Source of the DNA: JAUWGC01 sp963753055
Lineage (GTDB): Bacteria; Bacteroidota; Bacteroidia; Bacteroidales; B18-G4
Reading direction: 5' to 3'
NCBI GenBank assembly: GCA_963753055.1
Contig: CAVWAP010000004.1
Coordinates: 1,091,352 to 1,155,351 of the forward strand
DNA length: 64,000 nt
Shown piece after piece: positions 1 through 9,391 of this stretch (positions are counted from its first letter, which is position 1; the number at the start of each line of letters is the position of its first letter). The translations under genes and the position numbers were made by a program. Below the pieces are notes generated by a model that did not search any database, was not told the DNA's origin, and saw nothing but the letters and a program-made list of their open reading frames with translations.

Positions 1-1819
1 TGCTTATATCATTCAATGAATAGTTGCCCATGGTGCATGTCCAGGAAGCATTACCATCAAGATAACCGATGTGTAAGTCTCCCCCGAGGGATGCCAGGTT
101 TTCAAGTCCTGAAAGACTCGTCAATGAATTATTCCCTTTAATAATAAGGTCTCCTCCGATGGAATCCAATTGCTCCAGGCCACTTAAATTGATAAGGGAA
201 TTGTTGAACCATACAATCCCAAGATCTCCCCCTATGGAAGTTACATTTTCCAGTCCCTCCAAGCTGGTCAGGGCATTATTACCTTGAATCCAAAGGTTTC
301 CCCCTATGAAAGTCACATTATTCAGGCTGCTTATACTGGTAAGGGAACTGTTAGCATAAATGTCAACTCCCCCTATGGAGTTCAATTGCTCCAGGCCACT
401 TAAATTAGCCAGGAGAGGGTTATCCCTGATACTAAGAGTGCCAGCCACTGATGTCACTGCAGCTAAACCACTTAAATTAGAAATATCGTTTCCATTTATA
501 AGGACATCACCCTGTAAATCAGTGCAATTCGGGTAATAGGCCGGGAAACTGTCGATTTCAGCCTGGCTGTTAAAATAGTAGTTTCCATATGGCAGACAGG
601 GCAGGGTGATCCCACAGGTATTCGCTATCTCAATGGGACTGTTACAACCAGTTGCATTGTTATAAATATCAATTGAGCCCGAAGGGCTGGCCAGGTAGTC
701 ACATATGCCCTGTGCTTCACAGGATGACAGAGATTGATTGTTAATAATCAACAGGTCACCCCCGATGGATATCAATCCCTCCAATCCCGCCAGGCTGCTC
801 AGGGCATGATTTCCACCATAATAATAATCCTGGCCAATAATAAGACTTCCGCCGATGGTAGTCAATCCCTCCAATCCGGTCAGGCTGGTCAGGGAATTGA
901 TACCATTGATATAAAGGTCCCCCCCGATGGATGTCAGATTTTCCAAACTCTCAAGACTGGTTAGGCCAGAATTTTCAATTTCCAGGTTTCCCCCAATCGA
1001 GTCCAGTTGATCGAGACCACTTAGATTAACCAGGTCAGGGGTGTTTCTAATACTTAGGCTGTCAGCTACAGAAGTTACATTAGACAATCCATTTAAATTG
1101 GTAATGTCATTTCCACTTATGGTAACATTTCCCTCCAGTTCTGTGCAATTCGGGTAATGGGCGGGGAAACTGTCTATTTCAGCCTGGCTGTTAAAATAGT
1201 AGTTTCCATACGGCAGACAGGGCAGGGTGATTCCACAGGTATTCGCTATCTCAATGGGACTGTTACAACCAGTTGCATTGTTATAAATATCAATTGAGCC
1301 CGAAGGGCTGGCCAGGTAGTTACATATGCCTTGTGCTTCACAGGATGACAGGGAATTGTTGTCGAAGATTGTCAGGTTTGTGATAGAATTGGAATTCAGG
1401 TTGTTCAAACTCATGATATTGGTCAGGACAGAATTTTCCATTATCATAAGATCCCCTCCGATAGATGTTAGATTTTCCAGTCCTGAAAGATCAGTTAATC
1501 TAGGAGTATCTTCAATAATAAGATCTCCTCCAATGGATGTCAGATTTTCCAAACCTGCAAGACTGGTTAGGGAAGAAGGTCCAATTTCCAGGTTTCCCCC
1601 AATTGCCGTTAACATGCTTAATCTATCGAGATTTGTTATGTTTCCTGAGAATGATACATCCCCTTCAATCTCTGTACAATTAGGATGGTTAGTTTGGAAA
1701 TTGTCAATCTGTTCCTGGGTTGTGAAAGTAATGCCTTCCGGCAGGCAGGGCTGCGCCAGACAGTGAACACTGAACAGTGAACACTGAACAGTGATTAGTA
1801 GGATAATTATTTTTTTCAT
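1..1819 (-). CDS. Receptor-L/LRR-like modular secreted protein (3' end outside window)
   Basis: The frame is open from an ATG at 1819 to the window edge, so at least 606 residues are present and the C-terminus is missing. The protein starts with a signal peptide and then CLPEG. It carries degenerate repeats of about 23-25 residues of the form LTxLxGLxNLTSIGGDLxIxxN, resembling the receptor-L-domain type of leucine-rich repeat. Conserved cysteines frame each module (PCLP, NCTE, SCEAQGIC, ATGC, NTCG). Two further modules start near 1230 and 610, and a long stretch recurs with a 621-bp (207-codon) period. Related genes lie at 28818-30638 and 46974-48374. By analogy the missing end probably carries a T9SS sorting domain. 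A surface adhesin or binding role is inference; no enzymatic motif is seen. Confidence 0.8.
   Translation of the reverse strand, partial: MKKIIILLITVQCSLFSVHCLAQPCLPEGITFTTQEQIDNFQTNHPNCTEIEGDVSFSGNITNLDRLSMLTAIGGNLEIGPSSLTSLAGLENLTSIGGDLIIEDTPRLTDLSGLENLTSIGGDLMIMENSVLTNIMSLNNLNSNSITNLTIFDNNSLSSCEAQGICNYLASPSGSIDIYNNATGCNSPIEIANTCGITLPCLPYGNYYFNSQAEIDSFPAHYPNCTELEGNVTISGNDITNLNGLSNVTSVADSLSIRNTPDLVNLSGLDQLDSIGGNLEIENSGLTSLESLENLTSIGGDLYINGINSLTSLTGLEGLTTIGGSLIIGQDYYYGGNHALSSLAGLEGLISIGGDLLIINNQSLSSCEAQGICDYLASPSGSIDIYNNATGCNSPIEIANTCGITLPCLPYGNYYFNSQAEIDSFPAYYPNCTDLQGDVLINGNDISNLSGLAAVTSVAGTLSIRDNPLLANLSGLEQLNSIGGVDIYANSSLTSISSLNNVTFIGGNLWIQGNNALTSLEGLENVTSIGGDLGIVWFNNSLINLSGLEQLDSIGGDLIIKGNNSLTSLSGLENLASLGGDLHIGYLDGNASWTCTMGNYSLNDIS
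1761..1798. repeat. Heptamer array inside a signal-peptide coding region
   Basis: Five consecutive 7-bp words alternate between CAGTGAA and CACTGAA. The array lies within the first 20 codons of the minus-strand receptor-L gene and encodes most of the hydrophobic core of its signal peptide. Confidence 0.85.
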
Positions 1820-1835
1820 AATGATTATGTTTATC

Positions 1836-1905
1836 GCTAAGCGCGGAGAGCAAAGCGCTAAGCGTTAAAATATTACGCTTTGCGCCCTGCGCTTTGCGCT
1901 TTGCT
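1836..1905. repeat. Heptamer array, GCGCTTT family
   Basis: The upstream leader of the receptor-L gene contains repeated 7-bp words related to GCGCTTT, with an imperfect inverted partner (AAGCGC, CTAAGCG). The words differ from those in neighbouring arrays but keep the same period. Confidence 0.7.
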
Positions 1906-1907
1906 AT

Positions 1908-1978
1908 CTAACAATCAATTTCTGCACTGTAATCTCTTGTCCAGCCTGTAGTCGGATAAAATAGACACCCGCCAACAG
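1908..1978 (-). pseudogene. Orphan T9SS sorting-domain tail
   Basis: The minus strand reads LLAGVYFIRLQAGQ followed by EITVQKLIVR and a TAG stop. This is the last 23 residues of a type A sorting domain, close to the C-terminus of the DUF362 protein ending at 12934. No open frame leads into it, so it is a remnant of a lost gene. Confidence 0.75.
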
Positions 1979-2011
1979 AACTGTATTTTTAAAGCTGAAA
2001 TATCATATAGT

Positions 2012-3370
2012 TTAATTATTCCTCAAACACCGAACCGAACGTCCCATATTATTAGGGGCAGCTGTACGACATGACCCCACATCCTGGTTTTGCAAATATC
2101 GATACCAAACAAAAATTCCACCAGAGAAATTAGAAGTCCAGAAGCTAGTGTAATTGTACACACTCCAGAAAGTACCATCGACGAAGCGACTACCTGTGGC
2201 CAGAGCAGAAAAGCCGTAATCATTAGTCCCATTGGGATCATACCAGGTGTCGGCTGATTTTAATCTTGTCCCCACATCGTAGCCCCTCCACCCGCCTTGG
2301 TCCCAAACAGTGTCAGGATAGCTGTAATAGGTATCAACTGTTCCTTCCAACTGTTTAAATTCTTCATCAGTAGGTATATGCCAGCCTGGTGGGCATATGC
2401 CCCGTACGCCAGGATACATGCTATAATTCATCGCTTCATTCCACTGGTATAACCCTCCATATTTTTCACATAAGTCAAGATCATTAGAATAACAGTATTT
2501 TTCTAATGTGTCGTTGTCAGTCTGCTCCTGGACTCCAGGAACCATTGTCCCTATTCTCAGGTTTTCTTTAAGCCAGCATTGTGTCCCTATTTGCACAGTA
2601 TTGTAGTTCTCTCCTTCGTAATGTACAGTGGGAATATTCACGCAGGGGACTCCCAATGAAATGTCAAACTGATAATGTGCAGTATTACCAAACTCTGGAA
2701 TGTCTTCAATAACATCACTTCCCCTAACTCCAAAATTCCCAGCCGGAGCCCATGCATATCCGATATATCTCAGGTTATCACCCTGTTCAAATGGGAAACC
2801 ACCATCCTGTTGAGACTTTAGGCCTACGGCATGATGTCCATAACCCTTATATGCAAGTTTACAATACTGCCTTGCGGATTCCAGGTTAACAATCTTAATG
2901 CTTCTTGTCAGCCCGTGATATGATGCAGAAAAGATATAGAAGTCTGCATTGCCAGGATAAAATGTGAATGTGTGTTTCCCGGCATCTAAAACGCTTTTAT
3001 ATGATGCATGTACCCGGCCGACCAGGTCATAGATCTGGATTTCGATATTATCCCTCTTCTCAATGCTGACATCAATAAATGTATTGTCAGCAATAGGATT
3101 GGGATAGTTCTGTGAGACTGAGAAACGGTTCGCCGCGGATGGATCAAGGACGTTCATACCACCACTATCTATGTGTAATATCAAGACTGTATCTGGCCAG
3201 TAGAGCACAGTATCTCCACCCTGGGTCAGGTTCATGATCAGGATACTGTCCAAAGACAGATGCTCCTCATCATAATTAGCCGAAAAAGTGATTTGTGTGG
3301 TGTCCTGCGCAAAGGTATTCAGGGTGAATCCTATGATCAGGATAGCTGTAAGGTAAAGTGTTTTTTTCAT
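2012..3370 (-). CDS. FISUMP-domain secreted protein
   Basis: The 452-residue protein has a signal peptide (about 1-21, ending TFAQ). Residues 85-165 form a PorSec-like beta-sandwich (NYPNP, then IQIYDLVGRV) that is internal rather than terminal. Residues 245-450 match the Fibrobacter succinogenes major paralogous (FISUMP) domain, with the hallmarks VQIGTQCWLKENLR, LYQWNEAMNY, CPPGWHIPTDEEF, YGFSALATGSR, FWTS and SVRCLRN. FISUMP proteins are abundant on Bacteroidota and Fibrobacter surfaces and their function is unknown. The internal PorSec-like domain is common in this group. The ATG at 3370 directly precedes the signal peptide. It is a single gene, divergent from the SusC gene. Confidence 0.88.
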   Translation of the reverse strand: MKKTLYLTAILIIGFTLNTFAQDTTQITFSANYDEEHLSLDSILIMNLTQGGDTVLYWPDTVLILHIDSGGMNVLDPSAANRFSVSQNYPNPIADNTFIDVSIEKRDNIEIQIYDLVGRVHASYKSVLDAGKHTFTFYPGNADFYIFSASYHGLTRSIKIVNLESARQYCKLAYKGYGHHAVGLKSQQDGGFPFEQGDNLRYIGYAWAPAGNFGVRGSDVIEDIPEFGNTAHYQFDISLGVPCVNIPTVHYEGENYNTVQIGTQCWLKENLRIGTMVPGVQEQTDNDTLEKYCYSNDLDLCEKYGGLYQWNEAMNYSMYPGVRGICPPGWHIPTDEEFKQLEGTVDTYYSYPDTVWDQGGWRGYDVGTRLKSADTWYDPNGTNDYGFSALATGSRFVDGTFWSVYNYTSFWTSNFSGGIFVWYRYLQNQDVGSCRTAAPNNMGRSVRCLRNN

Positions 3371-3470
3371 GGCTGAATTTGTTAGAAATTAGCTGTGCAT
3401 TAAATTAATAAGAGAAAAAGGTAATGGCTATCAGAATTGTATCAAATCATGCCAGAATTGTAACATGGAA

Positions 3471-3502
3471 TTTGATATTCAATTAAATATTCCGTATTTT
3501 TA
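3471..3502 (+). promoter_or_regulatory. Predicted promoter of the susCD-like operon
   Basis: TTTG at 3471-3474, a 20-bp gap, then TATTTTTA at 3495-3502. This fits the Bacteroidota -33/-7 pattern (TTTG / TAnnTTTG with 19-21 bp). It lies about 44 bp upstream of the SusC start. Confidence 0.6.
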
Positions 3503-3545
3503 TACAGAGTCAGCACCATCATAATAAATATCAACAATAAGCGTA

Positions 3546-6500
3546 GTGAGGTTTTGTAAAGCATTACCAGGCTTCTTAAATATTTATGTGAGAAAGACCA
3601 CCATTCTTTTACCCATATTTTTCATGGGATACTTTCACAGCTTTGCCCAAAAATCAATATCAGGAACAGTTACTGATGCTGAAAAAAATGAACCTTTATA
3701 CGGTGTCTCTGTTTCCGTAAAACACACAACCATCGGAACCAGCACGGAAACAGATGGAAACTATATGCTTAGCGTTCCTGATAATGCTGAAGTACTGGTA
3801 TTTTCATTTGTTGGGATGGTCACCAGCGAAATAGACATTGGTGAAAAGACTAGGATAAATGTGACGCTCAGTCGCGACACTCTTTTGATTGATGAAGTGG
3901 TGGTAACTGCCATTGGAATCACAAGGGAGAAAAAAGCACTGGGCTATGCGGTACAGGATTTGTCAAGCCACGAAATGACTGTCGTTCCCAACAACAACCT
4001 GATCAATTCCCTTGCGGGTAAAGTGGCTGGTGTTCAGGTTACAAGCTCATCCGGCAGTCCGGGTGCCTCAGCTTATATAACCATCCGGGGAGCGGCTTCA
4101 ATTGTCGGAGATAATCAACCATTATTCATCGTTGACGGAGTTCCTGTAAGTAATGAAGTATCATACTGGCAGGGTCCTTCAGGTGTTGACCTGACAAGCC
4201 GTATCACGGATATTAATCCAGCTGACATTCAATCGGTTTCTGTATTGAAGGGTGGGGCGGCAACAGCTTTGTACGGGATAAGGGCAGCCAACGGTGCGGT
4301 TATTATTACTACGAAAGGCGGTAGCAAAACGGAAGGCAGCAAGTTGAATATTTCCTTACAATCCTCTGTTTCAATCGATCGTGCATCACAACTTCCTCCA
4401 CTCCAGACAAAATACGGACAGGGACTTAACGGGAATTGGTATTCGGGCAATTTTGCATCCTGGGGCCCGCGACTGGATACCTGCTCATATTCGAAAAATC
4501 CTGATGATTGGATCTATCCGGAGTATGATGTTGACGGTGCTATTGTCGGTAAGAATAGTGAATTTGCTACGGGTGACCCGGTCAACATATACGATCATTA
4601 TAGCTTTTTGCAAACGGGTGTTTCAACAAGCAATACGCTCAGTCTTTCGGGAGGAAGTGATAAGGCAACATTTTATACTTCTGCCTCTTATACCAGCAAT
4701 ACAGGAGTAGTTCCCAACAGCAGCTGGAAAAGGTTTTCGCTAAAAGTATCCGGTGATGCAAATCTTTCAGATAAATTTAAAATATTGGGAAGCCTTACAT
4801 ATATGAATACGGGAGGAGACCGTATGCAAAAGGGGCTCAACTGGTCTGGTATTATGGAGGGAATGCTGAAAACACCTCCTACATTTGATAATGGCGCCGG
4901 ATATGAGTTAACAGATACGATCCAACGTAATTACATGCATGGTAGTGGTTATGATAATCCGTATTGGTCGGTGAACAAGAATCTGTTTCAGGATGATGTA
5001 AACCGTGTATTAGGGTATGTTGGATTTAACTGGATTCTAACCAAATGGATGAAGGTTGATTATAAGCTGGGTGGTGACTTTTTTAATACATATCATAAAA
5101 ACTATTGCGCAATAGGATCAAATATCATTCTCTGACGGATGTGTATATGTGCTAAACTCAAACCAAAGGGATATAAATTCGGACCTGATCCTTCAGTTCG
5201 ATCATCGCTTTAATAAGCACTGGGCAACCAGGCTGAGAATAGGCCATAATATTTATGAAACCTACGTTAAAAGTGTTGATAGTAAGGCATTGGGAATAGA
5301 ATTGCCAGGCTTTTACAACCTTAGTAATTCCAATGATGTCAGTTCAAGAGAATACAGTTCTCAGATCAGACGGGCAGGTATATATGGCGATTTAGAACTC
5401 TCATATGACCAAATGCTCTATCTTACACTGACTGGAAGAAATGACTGGTCGACAACTCTTCCTGAAGCCAACAATTCATTTTTTTATCCTTCAGCAAGTA
5501 TTGGTTGGATATTTACCGAGCTAAACTTCCTGAAAGGAAACAAAATAATTCCTTTCGGAAAACTTCGCTTCTCTGTTGCCCGGATTGCAAATGACCCTTT
5601 CCCGCATCAAACAGTCACAGGTTATGATCGTGCTGAAGTATGGAATTACCCTACTTATTCCTCCAACCTGTCTTTTCCATTGCTGGGTAAAGCAGGTTTT
5701 ACCCTGTCCAATTCCCTGGGCAATCAGGAACTGGAGCCTGAACTGACCACTTCCTGGGAAATTGGTATTGATTTAAAGTCTTTGAATAACAGGATATCTG
5801 TTGATTTCACCTATTTCAACAATTACAGTGATGGCTTGCTTTTGCCGGTTCAAATGTCAGGAGCTTCAGGGTACTATGAAATAAACCTGAATGCCGCCGG
5901 AATGTCAACAAAAGGGATAGAAGCAATCTTATACGGAAATCCTATTCAAAACAACAATTGGCATTGGGATCTTATTTTCAATTTTACAAGATACAAAAAC
6001 AGGGTGGAGAAAATTCCGGATAATATGGAAGGTTTTCGCCTGGCATGGGGAGATCCGTGGGTTATGGCAAAGGAAGGTTATCCCTATCAAAGCTTTTTTG
6101 GATATGACTGGTACCGGGATGAAAACGGGAATGTGCTTATTGACGATGATGAAGAGAGTATGAGCTATGGCTTCCCGCTTGGTTACGATACGGAAGAACT
6201 GGTTTATCTGGGCAAGGTCAATCCGGATTGGATACTGGCATGGAGCAATAACCTTAGATGGAAAGATCTAAGCTTTACTTTTTTATTGGAATATAAAAAG
6301 GGTGGCAACATGTATAATGGCACCAGAGGATCGCTGTACTATTTTGGTGCTCATAAAGACCAGGAAAACAGAGAACCCGGAGATGAGGTTGTTTTCGAAG
6401 GGGTAAAGGCTTCGGACGGATCACCGAATGATATCAGTGTGATTAAAGGACAGAACTGGTACTTCCAGGGATCGGGAAGCACAATTACAGGGATGGGGTC

Positions 6501-6759
6501 ACCATACATAGAAGATGCCGGTTGGATCAGGTTGCGTGAAGTAGCATTGACCTATAGCCTTGGTAGAAAGGTACTGAAAGATGGTTTTATAAAGGGTCTG
6601 GATATTTATATTGCCTGTAAGAATTTATGGTTACAAACTAAGTATTCCGGAATAGATCCGGAAACAAGCCTGTATGGGGCTACCAATGAACAAGGAATCG
6701 ATTATTATAACATGCCGGGCATTAAAAGTTATACCCTTGGTCTGAGGGCCTCATTTTAA
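3546..6759 (+). pseudogene. SusC/RagA-family TonB-dependent receptor, frameshifted
   Basis: Two adjacent frames together make one SusC-type outer-membrane receptor of about 1070 residues. The first part (3546-5135) has a signal peptide ending HSFAQ, a carboxypeptidase-regulatory-like domain (ISGTVTDAEKNEPLYGVSV), and a TonB box/plug with the SusC signature (LFIVDGVPVS, VSVLKGGAATALYGIRAANG). The second part (in frame to 6759) is the beta-barrel, ending YTLGLRASF. The frame is lost between about 5112 and 5135, where in-frame reading ends at TGA while the next frame continues with SDGCVYVLNSNQ. The lesion is a small indel, either real or a sequencing error. The start is a GTG at 3546. SusD follows 2 bp downstream. 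The likely ancestral role is uptake of an oligosaccharide across the outer membrane. Confidence 0.88.
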
Positions 6760-6761
6760 AT

Positions 6762-8153
6762 ATGATTAAAAATAGCAAATATCTGTTGATTATTCTGTTA
6801 GCTGTCCAGGTATTTTTTAGTTGTAAAAAATGGATTGATCCTGATATCAATATCGATCCAAACCAGCCATCAGAAGTTACCATGGGCACCCTGTTGCCGG
6901 CTATTGAAGCACAATTGGCTTCCGTCATTGCCGGGGGCAATGATGTTATTGGTTACCCGGCCATATGGATGCAGCAACTGGATGGAGTAGCACGGGAATC
7001 GTTGACCTATAGTAATTACATACTGCTACCGACCTCTGTGGGATGGTTTTTTGATGGAGCCTATTCAGACCCAATGATGGATGCTTCAGTTTTAATTGAT
7101 CTTGCTGATGAAAATAACTCACCCCATAACATAGGTGTGGCAAAAATTTGCCAGGCCATCTGCCTGGGACAATTGACAGATGTTTTTAATGACATACCTT
7201 GGTCTGAAGCCCTACAGGGAATTTTAAACCCAACCCCTGCCTACGATTCACAGGAATTTATTTATGAAGAAATTCAACGTTTACTTGATGAAGCTATAAC
7301 TAATCTGTCAGAAACAAATGAGCCCATAGGTATTGATGGGGATTATTTTTATAAAGGGGATCCTTCCCTGTGGATTAAAGCAGCACATGCGCTGAAAGCC
7401 AGGTATTATCTCCACCTGAGCAAACGAAAAGGGAACCAGGCCTATCAAAATGCCTTATCCGAATTAGACCTTGCTTTTACTTCCAATATGGATGACATGC
7501 AGTTTAACTATGGCTCCGAGGCTTCAGAATCAAATCCACTGTACAGGTTTGTGAACGACTGGGATGATATAAGGATGGGTGACTATTTCATTAATATGTT
7601 AAAAGATTATGATGATCCGCGACTTTCAGTATATGCATATCCAGATGATAATGGAGAATATACAGGATCTGCACCGGGCTCAGGAAATACAGCGGCTTCA
7701 AGGCCGGGATCTGCAGTCGCCAATGCAGAATCTCCAACATTCCTGATTACCTATGTTGAACAATTGTTTATGAAAGCTGAAATCATTTATCAGATCAGCA
7801 ATGATGAAAACCAGGTTAAAGATGTTTTAATCCAGGCAGTTACGGAATCCTTGGATAAATTTTCTGTTTACAACGAAAGCTGGCTAATAGCATATACTTC
7901 CTCAATCGAAGACCTGCAGGGCAATGATTTATTTGAAGAGTTGATGACGCAAAAATATATTGCAACATTTTACCAGCCTGAAGTTTACCACAGCTGGAGA
8001 AGAACAGGTTATCCCGTTATTCCACCCAATCCTCTGGGAGCAGAAGCTGAGATTCCAAGAAGGTTTCCCTATTCCGGTTATGAGTTGGTCTTTAATAAGG
8101 AGAACGTGCCTCAAGGTGTTACTATAACCGATAGAGTATGGTGGGATGAGTAG
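6762..8153 (+). CDS. SusD/RagB-like nutrient-binding lipoprotein (SusD-like family 2)
   Basis: The 463-residue lipoprotein starts with MIKNSKYLLIILLAV, and Cys21 in the FFSC context is the likely lipid anchor. Features typical of the family are DPNQP, GDYFYKGDPSLWIKAAHALKARYYLHLSK (a TPR-like helical region near 195-225), and FLITYVEQLFMKAEI in the C-terminal half. SusD proteins cap SusC transporters and bind glycan at the cell surface. The ATG lies 2 bp after the SusC stop, so the two are co-transcribed. The gene is intact although its SusC partner is frameshifted. The glycan cannot be told from sequence. Confidence 0.9.
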   Translation: MIKNSKYLLIILLAVQVFFSCKKWIDPDINIDPNQPSEVTMGTLLPAIEAQLASVIAGGNDVIGYPAIWMQQLDGVARESLTYSNYILLPTSVGWFFDGAYSDPMMDASVLIDLADENNSPHNIGVAKICQAICLGQLTDVFNDIPWSEALQGILNPTPAYDSQEFIYEEIQRLLDEAITNLSETNEPIGIDGDYFYKGDPSLWIKAAHALKARYYLHLSKRKGNQAYQNALSELDLAFTSNMDDMQFNYGSEASESNPLYRFVNDWDDIRMGDYFINMLKDYDDPRLSVYAYPDDNGEYTGSAPGSGNTAASRPGSAVANAESPTFLITYVEQLFMKAEIIYQISNDENQVKDVLIQAVTESLDKFSVYNESWLIAYTSSIEDLQGNDLFEELMTQKYIATFYQPEVYHSWRRTGYPVIPPNPLGAEAEIPRRFPYSGYELVFNKENVPQGVTITDRVWWDE

Positions 8154-9026
8154 TTCCGGCTATTTAAACTCAGAGGGGCGCAAACCGAATTGTTTACGGA
8201 AACATTCTGTGAAATATGAAGGGCTGTTAAATCCAACATCATAGGCAATTTCAGCAACCGTCCCACTTTGTTTCCTGATCAATTGGGCTGCTGCATTCAA
8301 CCTGTAGGTACGGATAAATTCTCCCGGGCTATGCCGGGTAAGAGCACTGATCTTTCGATGCAATTGCATCCTGCTCAGGCCAAGCGCCTTGCTGAATACA
8401 TTTGAGTTAAATTGTGAATCAGCATAATGCTTCTCCAGTATTTTGAACACATTCTGCAAAAACTGTTCATCCATGGAGGTAATTCCACTGTCCTCAAAAT
8501 CCAGTTTTATGTCGGCATCGCTTTTTTGTATTTTTCTCTGCAGAATTGCACTTATTCGCTTTCGTTGATCAATGAGATTTTTCACCCTCACCTGTAATTC
8601 CTCTCCATCAAAGGGTTTGGTAATAAAATCATCAGCTCCTGTTTCAAGCCCCTCAATCCGGCTTTCTTTAGATGTACGGGCAGTAAGCAGAATAACAGGA
8701 ATGTGGCTGGTGCGTTCTTCTGTTTTTATTTTTCTGCAAAATTCATTTCCATCCATATTGGGCATCATCACATCACTGATGATAATGTCGGGGATATTTT
8801 CAATGGACTTTTCGTAGCCATCTGCACCGTCAATAGCTTCGATGATATGAAACTCTTTTTCAAAATACCTCCGGATATATGAACGCATATCGGCATTGTC
8901 TTCTGCAATAAGTAGAATTGGTTTGTCTGTATCAAATTCAGTAGTGGTTTCAGTTGACAGTCTGACGGTTGATCAGTTGACAATTCATGTTCCATGTTCC
9001 AATTATTTTCTCTTTTCGCTTCTCTC

Positions 9027-9041
9027 CCCGCCTTCGGCGGG
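9027..9041. repeat. Palindromic insert in decayed regulator
   Basis: CCCGCC-TTC-GGCGGG forms a perfect 6-bp-stem hairpin within the linker between the ATPase and receiver domains of the decayed hybrid regulator. It is surrounded by other non-homologous low-complexity sequence. Confidence 0.7.
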
Positions 9042-9149
9042 ATGTCCCTCGGCTTTGCCTCGCTCCACTTCTCTCTTTTCTCTTCTGGGGACAGATGCGC
9101 ATCTCCCAACGGAAGTACAATTTCAAATCTGCTCCCTGCTCCTCCGTCA

Positions 9150-9167
9150 TCCTGACGAAGGTCAGGA
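9150..9167. repeat. Palindromic insert in ATPase-domain coding
   Basis: TCCTGAC-GAAG-GTCAGGA is a perfect 7-bp-stem hairpin. It encodes extra residues (PDLRQDD) between VSSG and RFEIVLPLG of the ATPase domain, where the intact paralog reads VESEVGKGTTFTVILPLG. Confidence 0.7.
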
Positions 9168-9352
9168 CCACTGCTCACCGATATGGTCCCATGATGAAGT
9201 TCTACCAGTTCTTTGGTCAATGCCAGTCCAATTCCTGTTCCTTCGTAATAGCTGCTGTTTTCATGTTCCACCTGGTAAAATCGATCGAAAATATGTTCTG
9301 ATATGTTCGGATGAAATGCCATGTCCGGTGTCGGAGATGGAAATTGATTACA

Positions 9353-9391
9353 TTTTCGATTGTCGATTGTCGATTGTCGATTTTCGACTTT
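9353..9391. repeat. Heptamer array in ATPase-domain coding (ACAATCG family)
   Basis: On the minus strand, consecutive 7-bp words ACAATCG, AAAATCG and AAAGTCG occur directly after the QVSRS segment of the kinase ATPase domain. The intact hybrid regulator carries an unrelated heptamer array at the equivalent site. Confidence 0.8.

Noticed and set aside
1326..1766. Plus-strand open frame of 146 codons
   Set aside because: It is antisense to the receptor-L repeats; its repetitive pattern simply mirrors the real gene, which has a signal peptide and family motifs. Similar frames at 29260-29457 and 47590-48003 are rejected for the same reason.
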